A stretch of 64,000 nt of DNA from Gracilariopsis chorda (taxonomy: Eukaryota; Rhodophyta; Florideophyceae; Gracilariales; Gracilariaceae): the NCBI GenBank assembly GCA_003194525.1, contig NBIV01000307.1:16722-80721 (forward strand), given 5' to 3'. A program made the position numbers and the translations under genes. Of this stretch, positions 35,792-45,745 are shown in pieces. The first letter of the stretch is position 1. Each line of letters begins with the position of its first letter. The notes below the pieces were generated by a model that worked only from the letters and a program-made list of their open reading frames with translations, was not told the origin of the DNA and did no database searches.

Positions 35792-36638
35792 TGTGGAGCA
35801 ACGCTTTCCTGTCGGTTGGGAGTTGTTCCTATTCATAGGAGTATTCACTGGTGGATTGGTTCGATAGCTCATTTATGAGTTGATCCCTCGCGGGATAGCG
35901 ATGAGGTGGCACTTGGGGGACCTGGACAGGTATTACTAGTGGCATTCTGGTGACAAATTGTACGCTGTACGCGTGCGGTAATTTCGGTTCCAATTTTGGA
36001 TATTTAATTTTATGGTTATCGCCACTTGTGGCCCAGAAAGTGGGAACTCCACGTGCATGGACCTCAAGAGGTGTGCACCAAATTAGTTAATTTATTTAGT
36101 TTATTGTGGTGCAAACCTACTTAGGTAATCACGGCCTCGCCGTCAGCACCACCAGTAAATGGTAACTTTGGTTCTCTTTCGAGATATACTCTTTGCAGAG
36201 TAAGGCTCTGGTAAGAAAGGCCCTCGTAGGGATTACGACTCCTCGCGGAGAGTATCCACGGGTGGATTCCGTCTACCATCCCCTTGGGAACATTCAGGCG
36301 TCACTAATGCTACAGTATCACCGTGTTCGGTATTGGTTATTTGTTCCACTGTCAGTCTTGGACTCCGCCCCAGTATTGGGTTCTTCGTCGTGGTGTTTAC
36401 CACATTCCCGTTTGGGATTCGTTCTTTATTTTGGTTTGCACCGTCGCCTGGTCTGTTGCCGCGTTTTGCACGACCCGTCGCCGGTTCTGTTGGGTATTCC
36501 CTTTTTCCTTTTGCTTTCCTTCACAGGATATCGTGTCATTATACACTCACGTGTGTACCATCCGTCCCTGGAGTTTACCCTTTTTCTGGGCCATTCCCGA
36601 ACCTCTGCAGGTATAGCCAGAACCACGTTGGTCTTACA
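35792..36638 (+). repeat. 3' LTR of element 1
   Basis: TGTGGAGCAACGCTTTCC... to ...TTGGTCTTACA. About 8 bases longer than the 5' LTR. The distal part matches the 5' LTR well, while the U3 third is strongly different. Apparent reading frames in both LTRs are non-coding. Confidence 0.85.
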
Positions 36639-36869
36639 AGCCAGCCTTTACGTGGCGCAGAGGGCTCTCTCAACTGAGAGACCATCCCATAGGGAGCAAG
36701 GTCTCGAACACCTTGAGGGTACTTCCTGCTTCCGGGTTTTGCTCTACACAGATGACAGCCACGAAATGTAATGCTGCTGCACTCTATGAAGGCTGGAGAA
36801 CTTTGCATAGTTCGATTTGATTGGGAGTCGATGAGAACAAAGATTTGCAGATTAGAGAGCGTCGGACAC

Positions 36870-37690
36870 TTTCCATTTACGGACCAAGATAACAGAGAGC
36901 AGAACTAATCCGGAAGACTGTTTTGCTGGTAATTGATGAAGCTTCAATCTGTCCAGAAATGCTCTTTGATATTTTGTAAACTGTCCTGAAGGACCTAAAA
37001 TCCTCCACGAAAGACTTTAGAGGCATGGTCATAGTTATGGCTGGCGACTGTATGGAACTGCTTTCAGTGGTTCCAAGAATGAGAATAGTATCCAAGAAGG
37101 ATGGCACAATTCGTCTTTTTCGAGTGAGTCCCCTACGGGAGCTTCCATGGTACTGTTGCGAGCTTTGGGACAGATAAATTAAAGCTCTTCGCCTTACAGA
37201 ACAGATTCGTGCACCAAATGATCCAGTGCTTCCCAGACGTTTGCTCAGTCTTGATCTTGGGACGTTTCCAGAATCTGCAAAGCTTCCACTCATGTGTACA
37301 TAAGATGTACACGAAGCATATAAGTTGCTGTGAAAATTGTTTACAACACGGAAAAACCAAGAAGTAAAGCTCAAGCAATTGATTGTTTTGCCAAACAATA
37401 AGTTAGTTGAGGAACGTAACCAGAACAAAATTGGGTATTTCGCAAACAGGATGTTTGACTTGAAATTTGCAACGACAATCGTTCCCAATCGAGGTCAAAA
37501 CGGTGAAAACGTTCACAAAAATAGTATCATTGGACCTGAACGGACGTATAATTACGCTCCAACGAGAGTCTTGCATTATCATTTGGAACTGAAATTGGGT
37601 ATTTCTGTTATGGTGACTCGAAATATACTTCATCATCCGCACTTGCTGCATGGAAAGATGTTAATCGTTCCTGATATTTGCGCGGATTGA
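36870..37690 (+). pseudogene. PIF1-like helicase relic (second Helitron lineage?)
   Basis: The plus strand reads LLVIDEASICPEMLFDIL (Walker B region, 36920-36980), then DFRGMVIVMAGDCMELLSVV, equivalent to the GD..Q.LPV motif of PIF1 helicases. After a stop, 37337-37690 contains NNKLVEERNQNKIG and HLELKLGISVMVTRNILH (pattern LKxGxPVMLLRN), then HGKMLIVPDICAD. The sequence is AT-rich and far from the Helitron at 26.8-28.1 kb, so it derives from another, older element. No Rep part or termini were found. Confidence 0.55.
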
Positions 37691-39608
37691 TTCGCATTTC
37701 AGGAATAGAAGAACATGAGGAAACTCGGCAAAGATTTTTACTGTACTGCGTTGAATTTTTCTTTGAATTTGAAAATGTGAAAATGAAACGTCCACCGGTT
37801 TCGATCAGATTGGAATTTGCAAGAACAATGCATAAAGTGTAAGCAAAAAGGCTGAAGAAAAAATGATAACTAACTTTTAGACAAACTGTTTTGGTCGGGT
37901 CAGTTCTTTGTTGGGGTTTTGCGTGTTAAAACATCTTATGATGTGCTCTTGATTCATAGTGAAGGAGATATGTCCCGAAATGCACAATTGTTTCATCGAA
38001 TGCTATTAAGTATCAACATTCTTGTTTTATAAGAGGTCGTAGAATTTCCAGATAGCCTTTATTAGTTTGAAATAATTTAGTTTATGCATAAACCAGAATC
38101 TGTGCGACCATCTTATGCAAACTCTCAGCCGTGACGCAAAGCCCCGCCTGTGGCCAACTGCTACCTTTTCCTCTTAGAGCATCTTTACCAGATTACCATA
38201 CTCGCTTCTCTAATGAAAAAGTTCTGGCCAGGTGCTGAATGTTAATTGGGTATATCTACTGCTCTAATTCTCTGCAAAAGTGCCGAAATAGAATCTCAGT
38301 CCAACTCTACCGCAATACTCTCATATAACCTATTGAACACAGTTGTATTACATTCGCATGGTGTGTTCAAGGTAAATAGTTACTGCAGTTAAAACATGTT
38401 TGCTGTCACCAACCCAAGTGGGATGGCAAGCGCACACTGAAAAGATTGAGACAAAGAACATCTGAATGCCTGCAGAAATATTGGTGAAGTGGTACTGTTT
38501 TATGTTCACCACACTTCGACAATTATATTTAACTTCCGGTGCGCGCGGTTTTTGGGGACTCTTCTCAGTAAAACAGCGGTTAATATTGTCTTGGAATACT
38601 CTGCCTGTCTGATCCGTACTGGCTATTGAATGTTCAGACATTGCCGTCAATCCGAGAGCAAGAACACAATGTTATTCTGCATCCCAGTTCTTTTCGCGTC
38701 ACATGGTTGACAGGATGCAAGTGCGGCCAGAAAGGTTGCATATTGCGTAGTAAGTAGCATTGAAGCTTTGGGGGTTTGCATTGGTTTGCAATTTTGCCGG
38801 GAGACTACAAATGCGTCACTAGCCAATCTAGTGGGGGTTCGTGTTGTATCTATACGATACAATAGAATAAAACGTCGTTCTAATGAGGGGTCTAATAGAA
38901 CCAGATCGTGCTCTACTTTATTGGGAATTTTTTTTGAATAGATTAGAAACCGTGCAGTAGAATGCCCTTTTTTTGGGGGAGGCTGAAAATTGGTCATTAG
39001 AATAGAGAATAGACGTTCGGTAGAGATGCTCTAATTAGTGAAAGTATTGGGAGATTGCACAAATCTTTTTTAATTTCGAGTTTGTAACTAAAATCCAAAA
39101 GTATGACGTGTACTGACTATTGACTTCAATATTTGATTGCACATGAATTAAGGATGCTTCCAAGACGTTAACTGGAATTTTGTCTCTTTGTTTTTGTTTC
39201 TTTCTGTTTGTTCTCACATGGGGCACTTTTGATCTTCGCATTTTGCATTCATTTGTACTTTCGGTCCACTGTGCTTATCTGCACGGGCCTTTCACCTACG
39301 AAGGGCACCATTTTTATTCTACTTCATCGTTTAACTGCGGCCACCCTGCATCACGGTCTGGTGATGGTGCCACACAGTTTTCAAGATCTGTCAAAAACCC
39401 ACCGACTTTTGACACATCTTGAATATTGCACACAACTAAGCCACAGTGTAGTCGAGCCGTCTTCCTTTGCACGACTTCGAGTTTATTGGACGCAGAATTG
39501 CTCGAGACAAGCGGAACGGAAGGCAAGTGGGGGTATGTTTGTAGTCTACGGAGCCTATTCTAGCATCCAACAGGGTAGAGCAATGGAGGAGATGAGTATC
39601 CGCGCACC
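37691..39608. other. no gene recognised, AT-rich
   Basis: About 1.9 kb of AT-rich sequence with only short frames (for example 38647-38997 minus and 39208-39615 plus) and no motif. Probably decayed transposon plus the 3' flank of the proline-rich gene. Confidence 0.3.
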
Positions 39609-40383
39609 TCAATAACGGTTTCCGAAAAACTTCTTTGTAGTTTCGCTGCTCAGAAGCTTGTTAGCGTTCTCTTCAAATGCGGCCTTGGGATCCTTGAGGG
39701 TGTCCTTAAGCAGATTCTTCAGACCGCCACTGTTTTGTGGGGGTTTGTAACCGGGCTCTGGCGGCGGAGGAGGCTTGCCCGTATACCCGGGCATGCCGTT
39801 CGGGGGAGGCGGAGCCGCCCCCCGTACCCGCCACCGTACCCCCCGGAGCGGGCTGTACGGCTAGGGTGGACGCTTGAACTGCGTTGGTAGGCGGCGGCGG
39901 GGCCGCACCGGTGTAGCCCGGCGCGGTGTAGCCCGGCGCGGTGTAGCCCGGCGCGGTGTAGCCCGGTGCGGTGTAGCCCGGCGCGGTGTAGCCCGGGGCC
40001 CCGGACGGGGTCGAGTTGACGTGCGGCGCAAGCGGGGCGGAGCCGGGGTAGCCCGGCGGTATGCCAGCCGGAGCGCCAGGGGGAGGGGAATGGGTGGTGT
40101 GCGGGGTGGGGCCGCCGGGCGGCGGAGGTGGCGGCGTGCCACCATATCCCGTAGGTGCCCCGACTGTGTGAGGAGCGGGCGGTGCGTAGCCACCACCGGG
40201 CGGCGGGGGCACTCCGGAATAGGGTGGCGGTGGTACACCAGGATACGGCATTGGCTGGGGGGCATAAGGCACGGGCGGCGCTGTGCCATAGGGAGCGCTG
40301 TACGGATACGGGTAAGGCGTGAGCGGCGGCCCGCCGATTGGGGTGCCGTACGGCGGGCGACGGTTCGGCGGCGGCGGCGGCAT
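39609..40383 (-). CDS. proline-rich PGYTA-repeat protein, apparent 1-nt frameshift
   Basis: ATG at 40381-40383 starts a Pro/Gly/Tyr-rich protein (MPPPPPNRRPPYGTPIGG). It has YPYPY and PPPPYSGVPPPP blocks, then six consecutive PGYTA/PGYTG pentads (39911-39998). In the frame as written the sequence degenerates after residue ~185 into SPERHARVYGQASS. The next frame carries a clearly matching continuation, APPPPNGMPGYTGKPPPPPE, ending in a charged tail (LKNLLKDTLKDPKAAF to FFGNRY, stop at 39609). The shift falls on a run of six C at 39818-39823, so a 1-base indel or assembly error there would give one protein of about 257 residues. The domain architecture (flexible Pro-rich body, short helical tail) suggests a scaffold or membrane-associated protein; function unknown. 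Confidence 0.6.
39911..39998. repeat. 15-bp coding tandem repeat
   Basis: GTGTAGCCCGGCGCG repeated about six times with single-base variants (one T at 39966). On the minus strand it encodes the PGYTA pentads. Confidence 0.85.
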
Positions 40384-40727
40384 CGGTGATGGGGCTTAGG
40401 GACGGGCTTGCGGGGACGTTGAGGTGGTGGTGAACAAAACTGGATGTGCGTGTTTTACACAGTTGGCGACTGGGGCGACACACTGGGCGAAGATGCAACC
40501 TCCAGTGGAGCATGCCTCGCGATTCGCCGAGCACGTACACCTGTATCTAAATACCAAACAATGGCGCACGACAACCGTGCCATGATATCCTACACCACCC
40601 ACACGCATTTGACCATTTTCTACAATATCTCTTTTTGCTGTGAAGCAGCGCTTTTCAGGACACAGTCCAATCCCGTTCCATCTAGTTGAATCGTGTTTAG
40701 TCGGAGCCTCTCCAGTTGTAGCGTCTC
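40384..40727. other. intergenic, upstream of proline-rich gene and downstream of GRP94
   Basis: 344 bases between the start of the proline-rich gene and the stop of GRP94, both on the minus strand. No further gene; short frames only. Confidence 0.4.
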
Positions 40728-43262
40728 CTACAACTCGTCCTTCTCCTCACTGTCATCACCTGCCGGTGCCTCTTCATTATCGCTGCGTGCTGCCTCAGCC
40801 TCAAATTTGGCGAACTCCGCCGCCAAATCTTCGCCGCTAACCTCCTCACTGTCATCGCCTTCCTCGTTTTCTTCCTTGTTATCTTCCCCCTCCTCCGCCT
40901 CCGGATATTCTTCCACAACTTCTTCGTCAGCGTCCACTCCCACACTCTCTCCAATCCATTTGTACATTCTCTTCGCGAAGACCGCGTTATCCTGTATCAG
41001 GTACCCAGATGAAATGAGAGCGGTGTCATACACCAGATGTCCCAGTTCTGCCGCCCGTTCGTCCTGTCCTCCATCCGCAACCATGTGTAACATTTCCTTA
41101 ACGAGGGGATGATGTGGATTTAGCTCCATGATCTTTGCCTTAGGAGTCATGTACGAGAAAGAGTCAGGATCGGCAAAAGCCTGCGCTTTCATGATTATCT
41201 CCATTCGCGCCGAGTATCCGTACTGGTCGGTCGACAAGACGCAAACACTCTGGCTCAGTCGGTTCGAAATTTTCACCTTGGACACCTTGTCTCCAAGCTT
41301 CTCCTTCAGGAACTTGGTTAGCGGCTTGAACTTCTTCTTTAGAGCCTTGCTCTTCGTCTTCTCCTCTTCCTGATCCTTTTCCCCGAACTTGAAGTTGTCC
41401 TTCGAAATTGACATGAACTTAGTACCGTCATAATCTGGCAGATTCATTATCATGTGCTCGTCAATCGGTTCTGTCAGATACAGCACTTCGTACCCCTTCT
41501 TCAGCAGCTTTTCCAGGAAAGGGCTTTCTTGTACTGAGGCAAGGTCTGATCCAGAGTGGTAGTAAATATGATCCTGATCCTTCTTCATCCTGTCCATGTA
41601 ATTGTCAAGCGATGCCCAGTCATAAGGATCATCCGTGTTCGTCTTGGAGGTTCGGAATCGCAATAGTTTGGCGATACGTCCCCTGTTAGACGTATCCTCA
41701 ATCACACCCAACTTGATGCTCTTGCCATACTTGTTCCAAAAGTCAATGTATTTACTCTTCGGCTTGCCAGCCTTTTCATCGCCGTCCTTCTCCTCGTCTT
41801 CGTCTTCCTTCTTCTCCACTTCTTCTTCATCCTGTTTCATCAGTGAGCGGAACATTTCCAACCCCTTTCGGATGAGCTTTCTCTTGATGATGTCGAGAGT
41901 TTTGCTCTGTTGCAACATTTCTCTTGACACGTTGATGGGGATGTCATCACTGTCCACAATACCAACCAGGAAGCCAAGGTATCTTGGCAAAAGCGCATAC
42001 TCAAACTTGTCCGTCACAAGCACACGTCTCACGTACAGTTTGATCGCCTCCTTTTCCTCCTCTGTCGTGCCGCTGTACAGCCCAACAGGAGGTTTATCGG
42101 GAATGTACAATATGCTTCTGAATTCCACATCACCCTCGCCCTTAAAGTGCGACCGTGCGAGTGGCTTTCCAGGTAGCTTGGCAATGCCTTCATAGAAACT
42201 AGTGTACTCTTCTTCGGATATGTCATTCGGATCACGGGTCCAGATAGGCTTGTTTTCATTCAAAAGCGTCCAGCTTTTCCTCTCTTCTGTCTTTGTCTTG
42301 GGCTTCTTGTCGTCCTCACCGTCACCATCAGAAACCTTGATGTCTTCATCGTCACTGTCAGTTTCTTCATCTTTCTCTTCAGATGTATCCGTCTCTTCGT
42401 CTCCCTTCGGCTTCTCCTCTTCGCTGGAAGCTTGCTCTCCTTCTTCAGCATCTTCCTCTACTTGAACCTCGACCACCTCCGTCGTCTCGAAGAAGATGGG
42501 GAAGTTTATGAACTGAGAGTAACGCTTGATAAGATCCTTGAGTTTAGCTTCATCTAAGTATTCTTGCGCATCATCCTTGAGGTGAAGCGTCAGCCTGGTT
42601 CCTCTCAGCAATGGCTCACCGTCCTTGTCTTCGTAGATGGTGAAGGTTTGCTCTGCCCCGCTTTCCCACACATACTGCTTGTCGTCATTGTGCTTGGTAG
42701 TGACAGTGACATGATCGGCAACAAGGTATGCGGAATAGAATCCCACACCGAACTGACCAATTAGGTTCGAAGTATCTTTTGCTTCTGCAGCCTTCTTCAG
42801 GAAAGCGTTGGTTCCGCTTTTAGCTATGGTGCCAAGATTCTTGATAAGATCATCTCGAGTCATTCCAATTCCTGAATCGGTGATCTCAAGGGTACCGGCG
42901 TGCTTATCAGCGCGTACCTTGATTTCCAGTTTGGCAGCGTCGCCCTCACCCAACAGCTTGGAATCGGACAATGCCAGGAAGCGGATCTTATCCAAAGCAT
43001 CAGACGCGTTAGATATGAGCTCTCGGAGGAACACATCGCGATTGGAATATAGTGAATTGATGATGATGTCCATAAGCCGATTCACTTCAGCCTGAAACTG
43101 GAACTTCTGAGCATCAGGGTGTGCTGATAAGGGCTCCGTTTGGATCTTTGCCGATTCTACGTTGCCAATGTTGATGCTGGTGTCAGAAATGGACACAGCG
43201 AACAAGGCAGACAAGACAACGAGAAGACCGAAGACTCTCCAAGCCATCTTCGATGTAGACAT
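40728..43262 (-). CDS. GRP94: endoplasmin (GRP94), ER HSP90 chaperone
   Basis: 844 residues in a single exon; the ER paralogue of HSP90 (human GRP94 is about 803). Residues 1-26 form a signal peptide (WRVFGLLVVLSALFAV). The HSP90 signature YSNRDVFLRELISNASDA lies at 72-89 with catalytic Glu81 and is followed by the ATP-binding DSGIGM (Asp129). An acidic charged linker spans about 275-345, then the middle domain (TRDPNDISEEEYTSFY; SREMLQQSKTLDIIKRK) and the C-terminal dimerisation domain. The last residues EKDEL are a KDEL retention signal. It folds secretory and membrane proteins in the ER lumen using ATP. The linker is Glu/Asp/Lys-rich and longer than usual. Start chosen at the only ATG before the signal peptide. 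Confidence 0.97.
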   Translation of the reverse strand: MSTSKMAWRVFGLLVVLSALFAVSISDTSINIGNVESAKIQTEPLSAHPDAQKFQFQAEVNRLMDIIINSLYSNRDVFLRELISNASDALDKIRFLALSDSKLLGEGDAAKLEIKVRADKHAGTLEITDSGIGMTRDDLIKNLGTIAKSGTNAFLKKAAEAKDTSNLIGQFGVGFYSAYLVADHVTVTTKHNDDKQYVWESGAEQTFTIYEDKDGEPLLRGTRLTLHLKDDAQEYLDEAKLKDLIKRYSQFINFPIFFETTEVVEVQVEEDAEEGEQASSEEEKPKGDEETDTSEEKDEETDSDDEDIKVSDGDGEDDKKPKTKTEERKSWTLLNENKPIWTRDPNDISEEEYTSFYEGIAKLPGKPLARSHFKGEGDVEFRSILYIPDKPPVGLYSGTTEEEKEAIKLYVRRVLVTDKFEYALLPRYLGFLVGIVDSDDIPINVSREMLQQSKTLDIIKRKLIRKGLEMFRSLMKQDEEEVEKKEDEDEEKDGDEKAGKPKSKYIDFWNKYGKSIKLGVIEDTSNRGRIAKLLRFRTSKTNTDDPYDWASLDNYMDRMKKDQDHIYYHSGSDLASVQESPFLEKLLKKGYEVLYLTEPIDEHMIMNLPDYDGTKFMSISKDNFKFGEKDQEEEKTKSKALKKKFKPLTKFLKEKLGDKVSKVKISNRLSQSVCVLSTDQYGYSARMEIIMKAQAFADPDSFSYMTPKAKIMELNPHHPLVKEMLHMVADGGQDERAAELGHLVYDTALISSGYLIQDNAVFAKRMYKWIGESVGVDADEEVVEEYPEAEEGEDNKEENEEGDDSEEVSGEDLAAEFAKFEAEAARSDNEEAPAGDDSEEKDEL

Positions 43263-43757
43263 ATCCTTACGACCAAATGACTATCGGATAAAGAAGACCG
43301 CGACGATGAGGTTGGTATGTTGCCAGCACATATATGGACAAAGCACGTTTATAGAAGCTTCTGCACCTAACGGGCGTTGCAGATTTGTACGAAGGGTACT
43401 TGCTTACGCTGATCGGGTCCAGCAGGATGGATACGTTTGTCGAAATCAGTCATAATCTGGATTTCAGCTGGATCAATCGTTTGCATCCCGCATGATGTGC
43501 TGTGCAGTCAATATGGGCGTTCCAGACTCTTGATTGAATGCCAGACACATGTCTGAATTGGACCTTAAATTAATTTACGCTTTGCTGCAGAAGGATTAAA
43601 AAAAACGAACCCGATGACTTAGGGTTGCCTGCACGAGCGTGAACCAAGCGAGATGCACGCTGATGCACCTTTAGCGCCCCGAAACACCATCAAACTTTGG
43701 TCAAAGATGCGCGATGCGTGATGGGAGGGCAGTCAATCAAGGTAAGCAAGAGATAGA
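43263..43757. promoter_or_regulatory. GRP94 upstream region with HSE-like and TATA-like sites
   Basis: Read towards the minus-strand gene: AGAAGCTTCT at 43354-43363 fits a two-unit heat-shock element (GAAnnTTC), and an ATATAT box lies at 43331-43336, about 70 bases before the ATG at 43262. This spacing and order suit a stress-induced chaperone promoter. No ERSE-type CCAAT(N9)CCACG was found. Confidence 0.3.
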
Positions 43758-43990
43758 CTAAGCCACCCTCGTAGATCTTCCAGCTAGTCTGGCTCTTTCA
43801 TTTCTCAAATACTTCACCAAGGGTACCTTAGCGTTTCCTTTTTTCTTACTTTCACGTTTGAAGCCCTCTACCGACGCACGACAGCATGTGACGTTAGAGC
43901 GGAAAAGGAAATGTCGAGTAGACCGACTGATACTTCCCAGACGGCTGCAGCATGGGGCAACGAACAAGGCAACATGGTGTCGCCAGAGGA

Positions 43991-44017
43991 GCCACCATAC
44001 ATGTAGTGTATGGTGGC
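43991..44017. other. perfect 11-bp hairpin downstream of pseudokinase gene
   Basis: GCCACCATACA-TGTAG-TGTATGGTGGC, 66 bases after the stop of the minus-strand kinase-like gene. Could shape the mRNA 3' end. Confidence 0.5.
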
Positions 44018-44082
44018 GAGAATGTGCTATGGAGAGGAAACGCCTTGGCCCCCTTGACCATCCGCCTGAGTGAAAGGTCTTC

Positions 44083-45285
44083 TTATTGATCGTTCCATTC
44101 CGCATCTACGGTATCGAGAAAAGTTTCTAAAGTAGCTATGGTTTTCTGCATGCCTTTGTTCTCCTCCACATCCACGCTCAACGGTTTTTGTTTGCAGTTT
44201 GCCAACATGCGTGCTATCGACAGCTCCACGGTAGGCCTGTCCTGATCTGCACCATTCCACTGATCATAAGAAAACAGATCTGTAGAGTAGTCATCAATGC
44301 TTATGAGTGGTGCTTGAATAGCAACGTCATTCCTCAGCGTGAGGCTACTGATTATGTCTTGTCTGTACGAGTCGGCTGTAACATCAGCACACCTTTCGAA
44401 ATACTCCGCAACAGCAGCCAGACAAGCTGTTGCGGAGGCGTCCGCAACAAAGCGATGTTCCAGAAGTTCTGCGCATGTGGGAATTGGTGCTTGGGTAAAC
44501 AGCCGTGCAAGAAAACTGTTCAACTGTGCTGACCACTTGGTTGGATTTGCCATGTGCGGCACTTGCATACCGGAGCGCCACGATCTTGCAATAGAAGCTC
44601 CTCCATCCACAAGTGTGAGTATAGATATCCCCAAGTCCCATATATCTGCAGAGTGAATGCCTCGTTTATACTTGAGGGAAACGTTTGCGGGGAGAGGCCA
44701 TAGCTTTGTTCCAGAGCAAGATCGGCGTGTTTGGACGCTTTCATTCAACACTGGGTAAATACCAATATCATCGATACAGACAGAAGCGTCCTCACAAATG
44801 TAAATGCTCGCGGGTCGTATTGAGAAGTGACAAATGTGATGGTCATCGTGAAGAGTGCGTAAGGCGAACAAAGTTTTGTTCACAATGTATGATACTATTG
44901 ACTCCGGATCAGCAAACTGAATGTGTTCAAATAGGACTCTAGCTGACACTTGTCTCCGTCGCTCCGAGACAAGCCAAGCCTCCGGACCCCTCTTCCAAAC
45001 GCCGACATATTTGAGAATAGCTGGTGAGTGGACTTTATCCTTCATACGAGCGATAACGGTATTCAGTGCCTCATATTCGCTTTCGGATATACACAAGATG
45101 CGAATGGAGACGTCTTGATAGCCTATTTGTTCTTGGTACGATGGGCGGACAGTCGCGGATATGACTGTTCCAAAGTCGTGTTCATCGCTGACCACCACAC
45201 CTGGAACAAAAACTTCCATTGGGTCTAGAGTACAGAGCCCGGAGGCGCGCAAAGCGTCATGTGACGCAATTGATTCTGTGGACAT
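44083..45285 (-). CDS. STE20-like pseudokinase
   Basis: 400 residues, ATG at 45283-45285, one exon. The body of a kinase fold is visible at about 50-280: DVSIRILCI at the VAIK position (Lys replaced by Arg62), HICHFSIRPASIYI at the catalytic loop, where HRDxKxxN has become H-F-S-x-R-x-x-S (Asp to Ser155, Asn to Ser160), DDIG at the DFG (Asp173 kept), and SADIWDLGISILTL, typical of helix F in STE20/GCK kinases. The N-lobe lacks a clear Gly-rich loop. A C-terminal region of about 100 residues is unrecognised. With Lys, catalytic Asp and Asn all changed it is unlikely to phosphorylate. STRAD-like allosteric pseudokinases of the same group are a model, not proof. Confidence 0.7.
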   Translation of the reverse strand: MSTESIASHDALRASGLCTLDPMEVFVPGVVVSDEHDFGTVISATVRPSYQEQIGYQDVSIRILCISESEYEALNTVIARMKDKVHSPAILKYVGVWKRGPEAWLVSERRRQVSARVLFEHIQFADPESIVSYIVNKTLFALRTLHDDHHICHFSIRPASIYICEDASVCIDDIGIYPVLNESVQTRRSCSGTKLWPLPANVSLKYKRGIHSADIWDLGISILTLVDGGASIARSWRSGMQVPHMANPTKWSAQLNSFLARLFTQAPIPTCAELLEHRFVADASATACLAAVAEYFERCADVTADSYRQDIISSLTLRNDVAIQAPLISIDDYSTDLFSYDQWNGADQDRPTVELSIARMLANCKQKPLSVDVEENKGMQKTIATLETFLDTVDAEWNDQ

Positions 45286-45745
45286 GGTGGCATTTCACAA
45301 TTCCACAATTCCTCGGAGTTGTCGTGAACCAAACTCAGTAGTAGTTGACTTGGATCACATCAGAGTTGCTCGGAGCGCAACCTAGCTGCCATATCGAGAG
45401 CCCCGTAATCTCAAAAATGCAAACATGGGTACTACACTTCGGAGAGGTGGAGGGATGTTGCAGGACCGTACGAGTTACTAGGAAAGACAATTCGGATACG
45501 TGTTGTACCGTCGCAGTATCTCAAATGGATTGTAAGGTTAGTGGTAGCGGTCCACTAACCCTTTAACCCTTATCCTTTGTACTGTACGTGTAGTGCAATC
45601 GTGGATGGCAGCTATTACAGCGGGTCCGACTGATCAATGGGTATCATTGTAGCAGCTAACGTTCGTTCGTTGGTAAAGGGTTAGCTATCCTTAGCGAGAA
45701 CCCCTGCCCTTAGCTTTCGTTGATAGCTTCAGTACACTGGTGGTG
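45286..45745. other. intergenic with hairpin and possible small MITE
   Basis: Between pseudokinase (5' end) and BUD31 (3' end). Contains GGTTAGTGG-tagcggt-CCACTAACC (45536-45560) and, next to it, TTAA-CCCTTATCC (from 45563) facing GGTAAAGGG-TTAG (45672-45684). The latter resembles a ~114-bp element with piggyBac-like CCCTT ends at a TTAA site. Confidence 0.35.

Larger units (their letters stand above)
18229..36638 (+). mobile_element. Ty3/gypsy chromodomain retrotransposon (element 1) with nested Helitrons
   Basis: LTRs at 18229-19067 and 35792-36638 bound gag, protease, RT, RNase H, integrase and chromodomain in the usual Ty3/gypsy order. A polypurine tract precedes the 3' LTR. Without the 8246-bp Helitron insert the element would be about 10.2 kb. 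Multiple stops and frameshifts in gag and pol make it non-functional. Flanking bases (GTTAG before, AGCCA after) do not form a target duplication. A related element (59774 onward) supplies the undamaged comparison for several breaks. Confidence 0.85.

Noticed and set aside
36193-36771. 192-codon plus-strand frame at the 3' LTR
   Set aside because: Lies in LTR sequence, lacks a counterpart in the 5' LTR frame, and crosses the LTR end.
39874-40389. 171-codon Arg/Gly-rich plus-strand frame
   Set aside because: It is the complement of the proline-rich gene and its 15-bp repeat; composition follows from GC-rich antisense reading.
43758-44105. 115-codon minus frame overlapping the pseudokinase end
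   Set aside because: Overlaps the 3' end of a better-supported gene and contains the hairpin at 43991; no family likeness.
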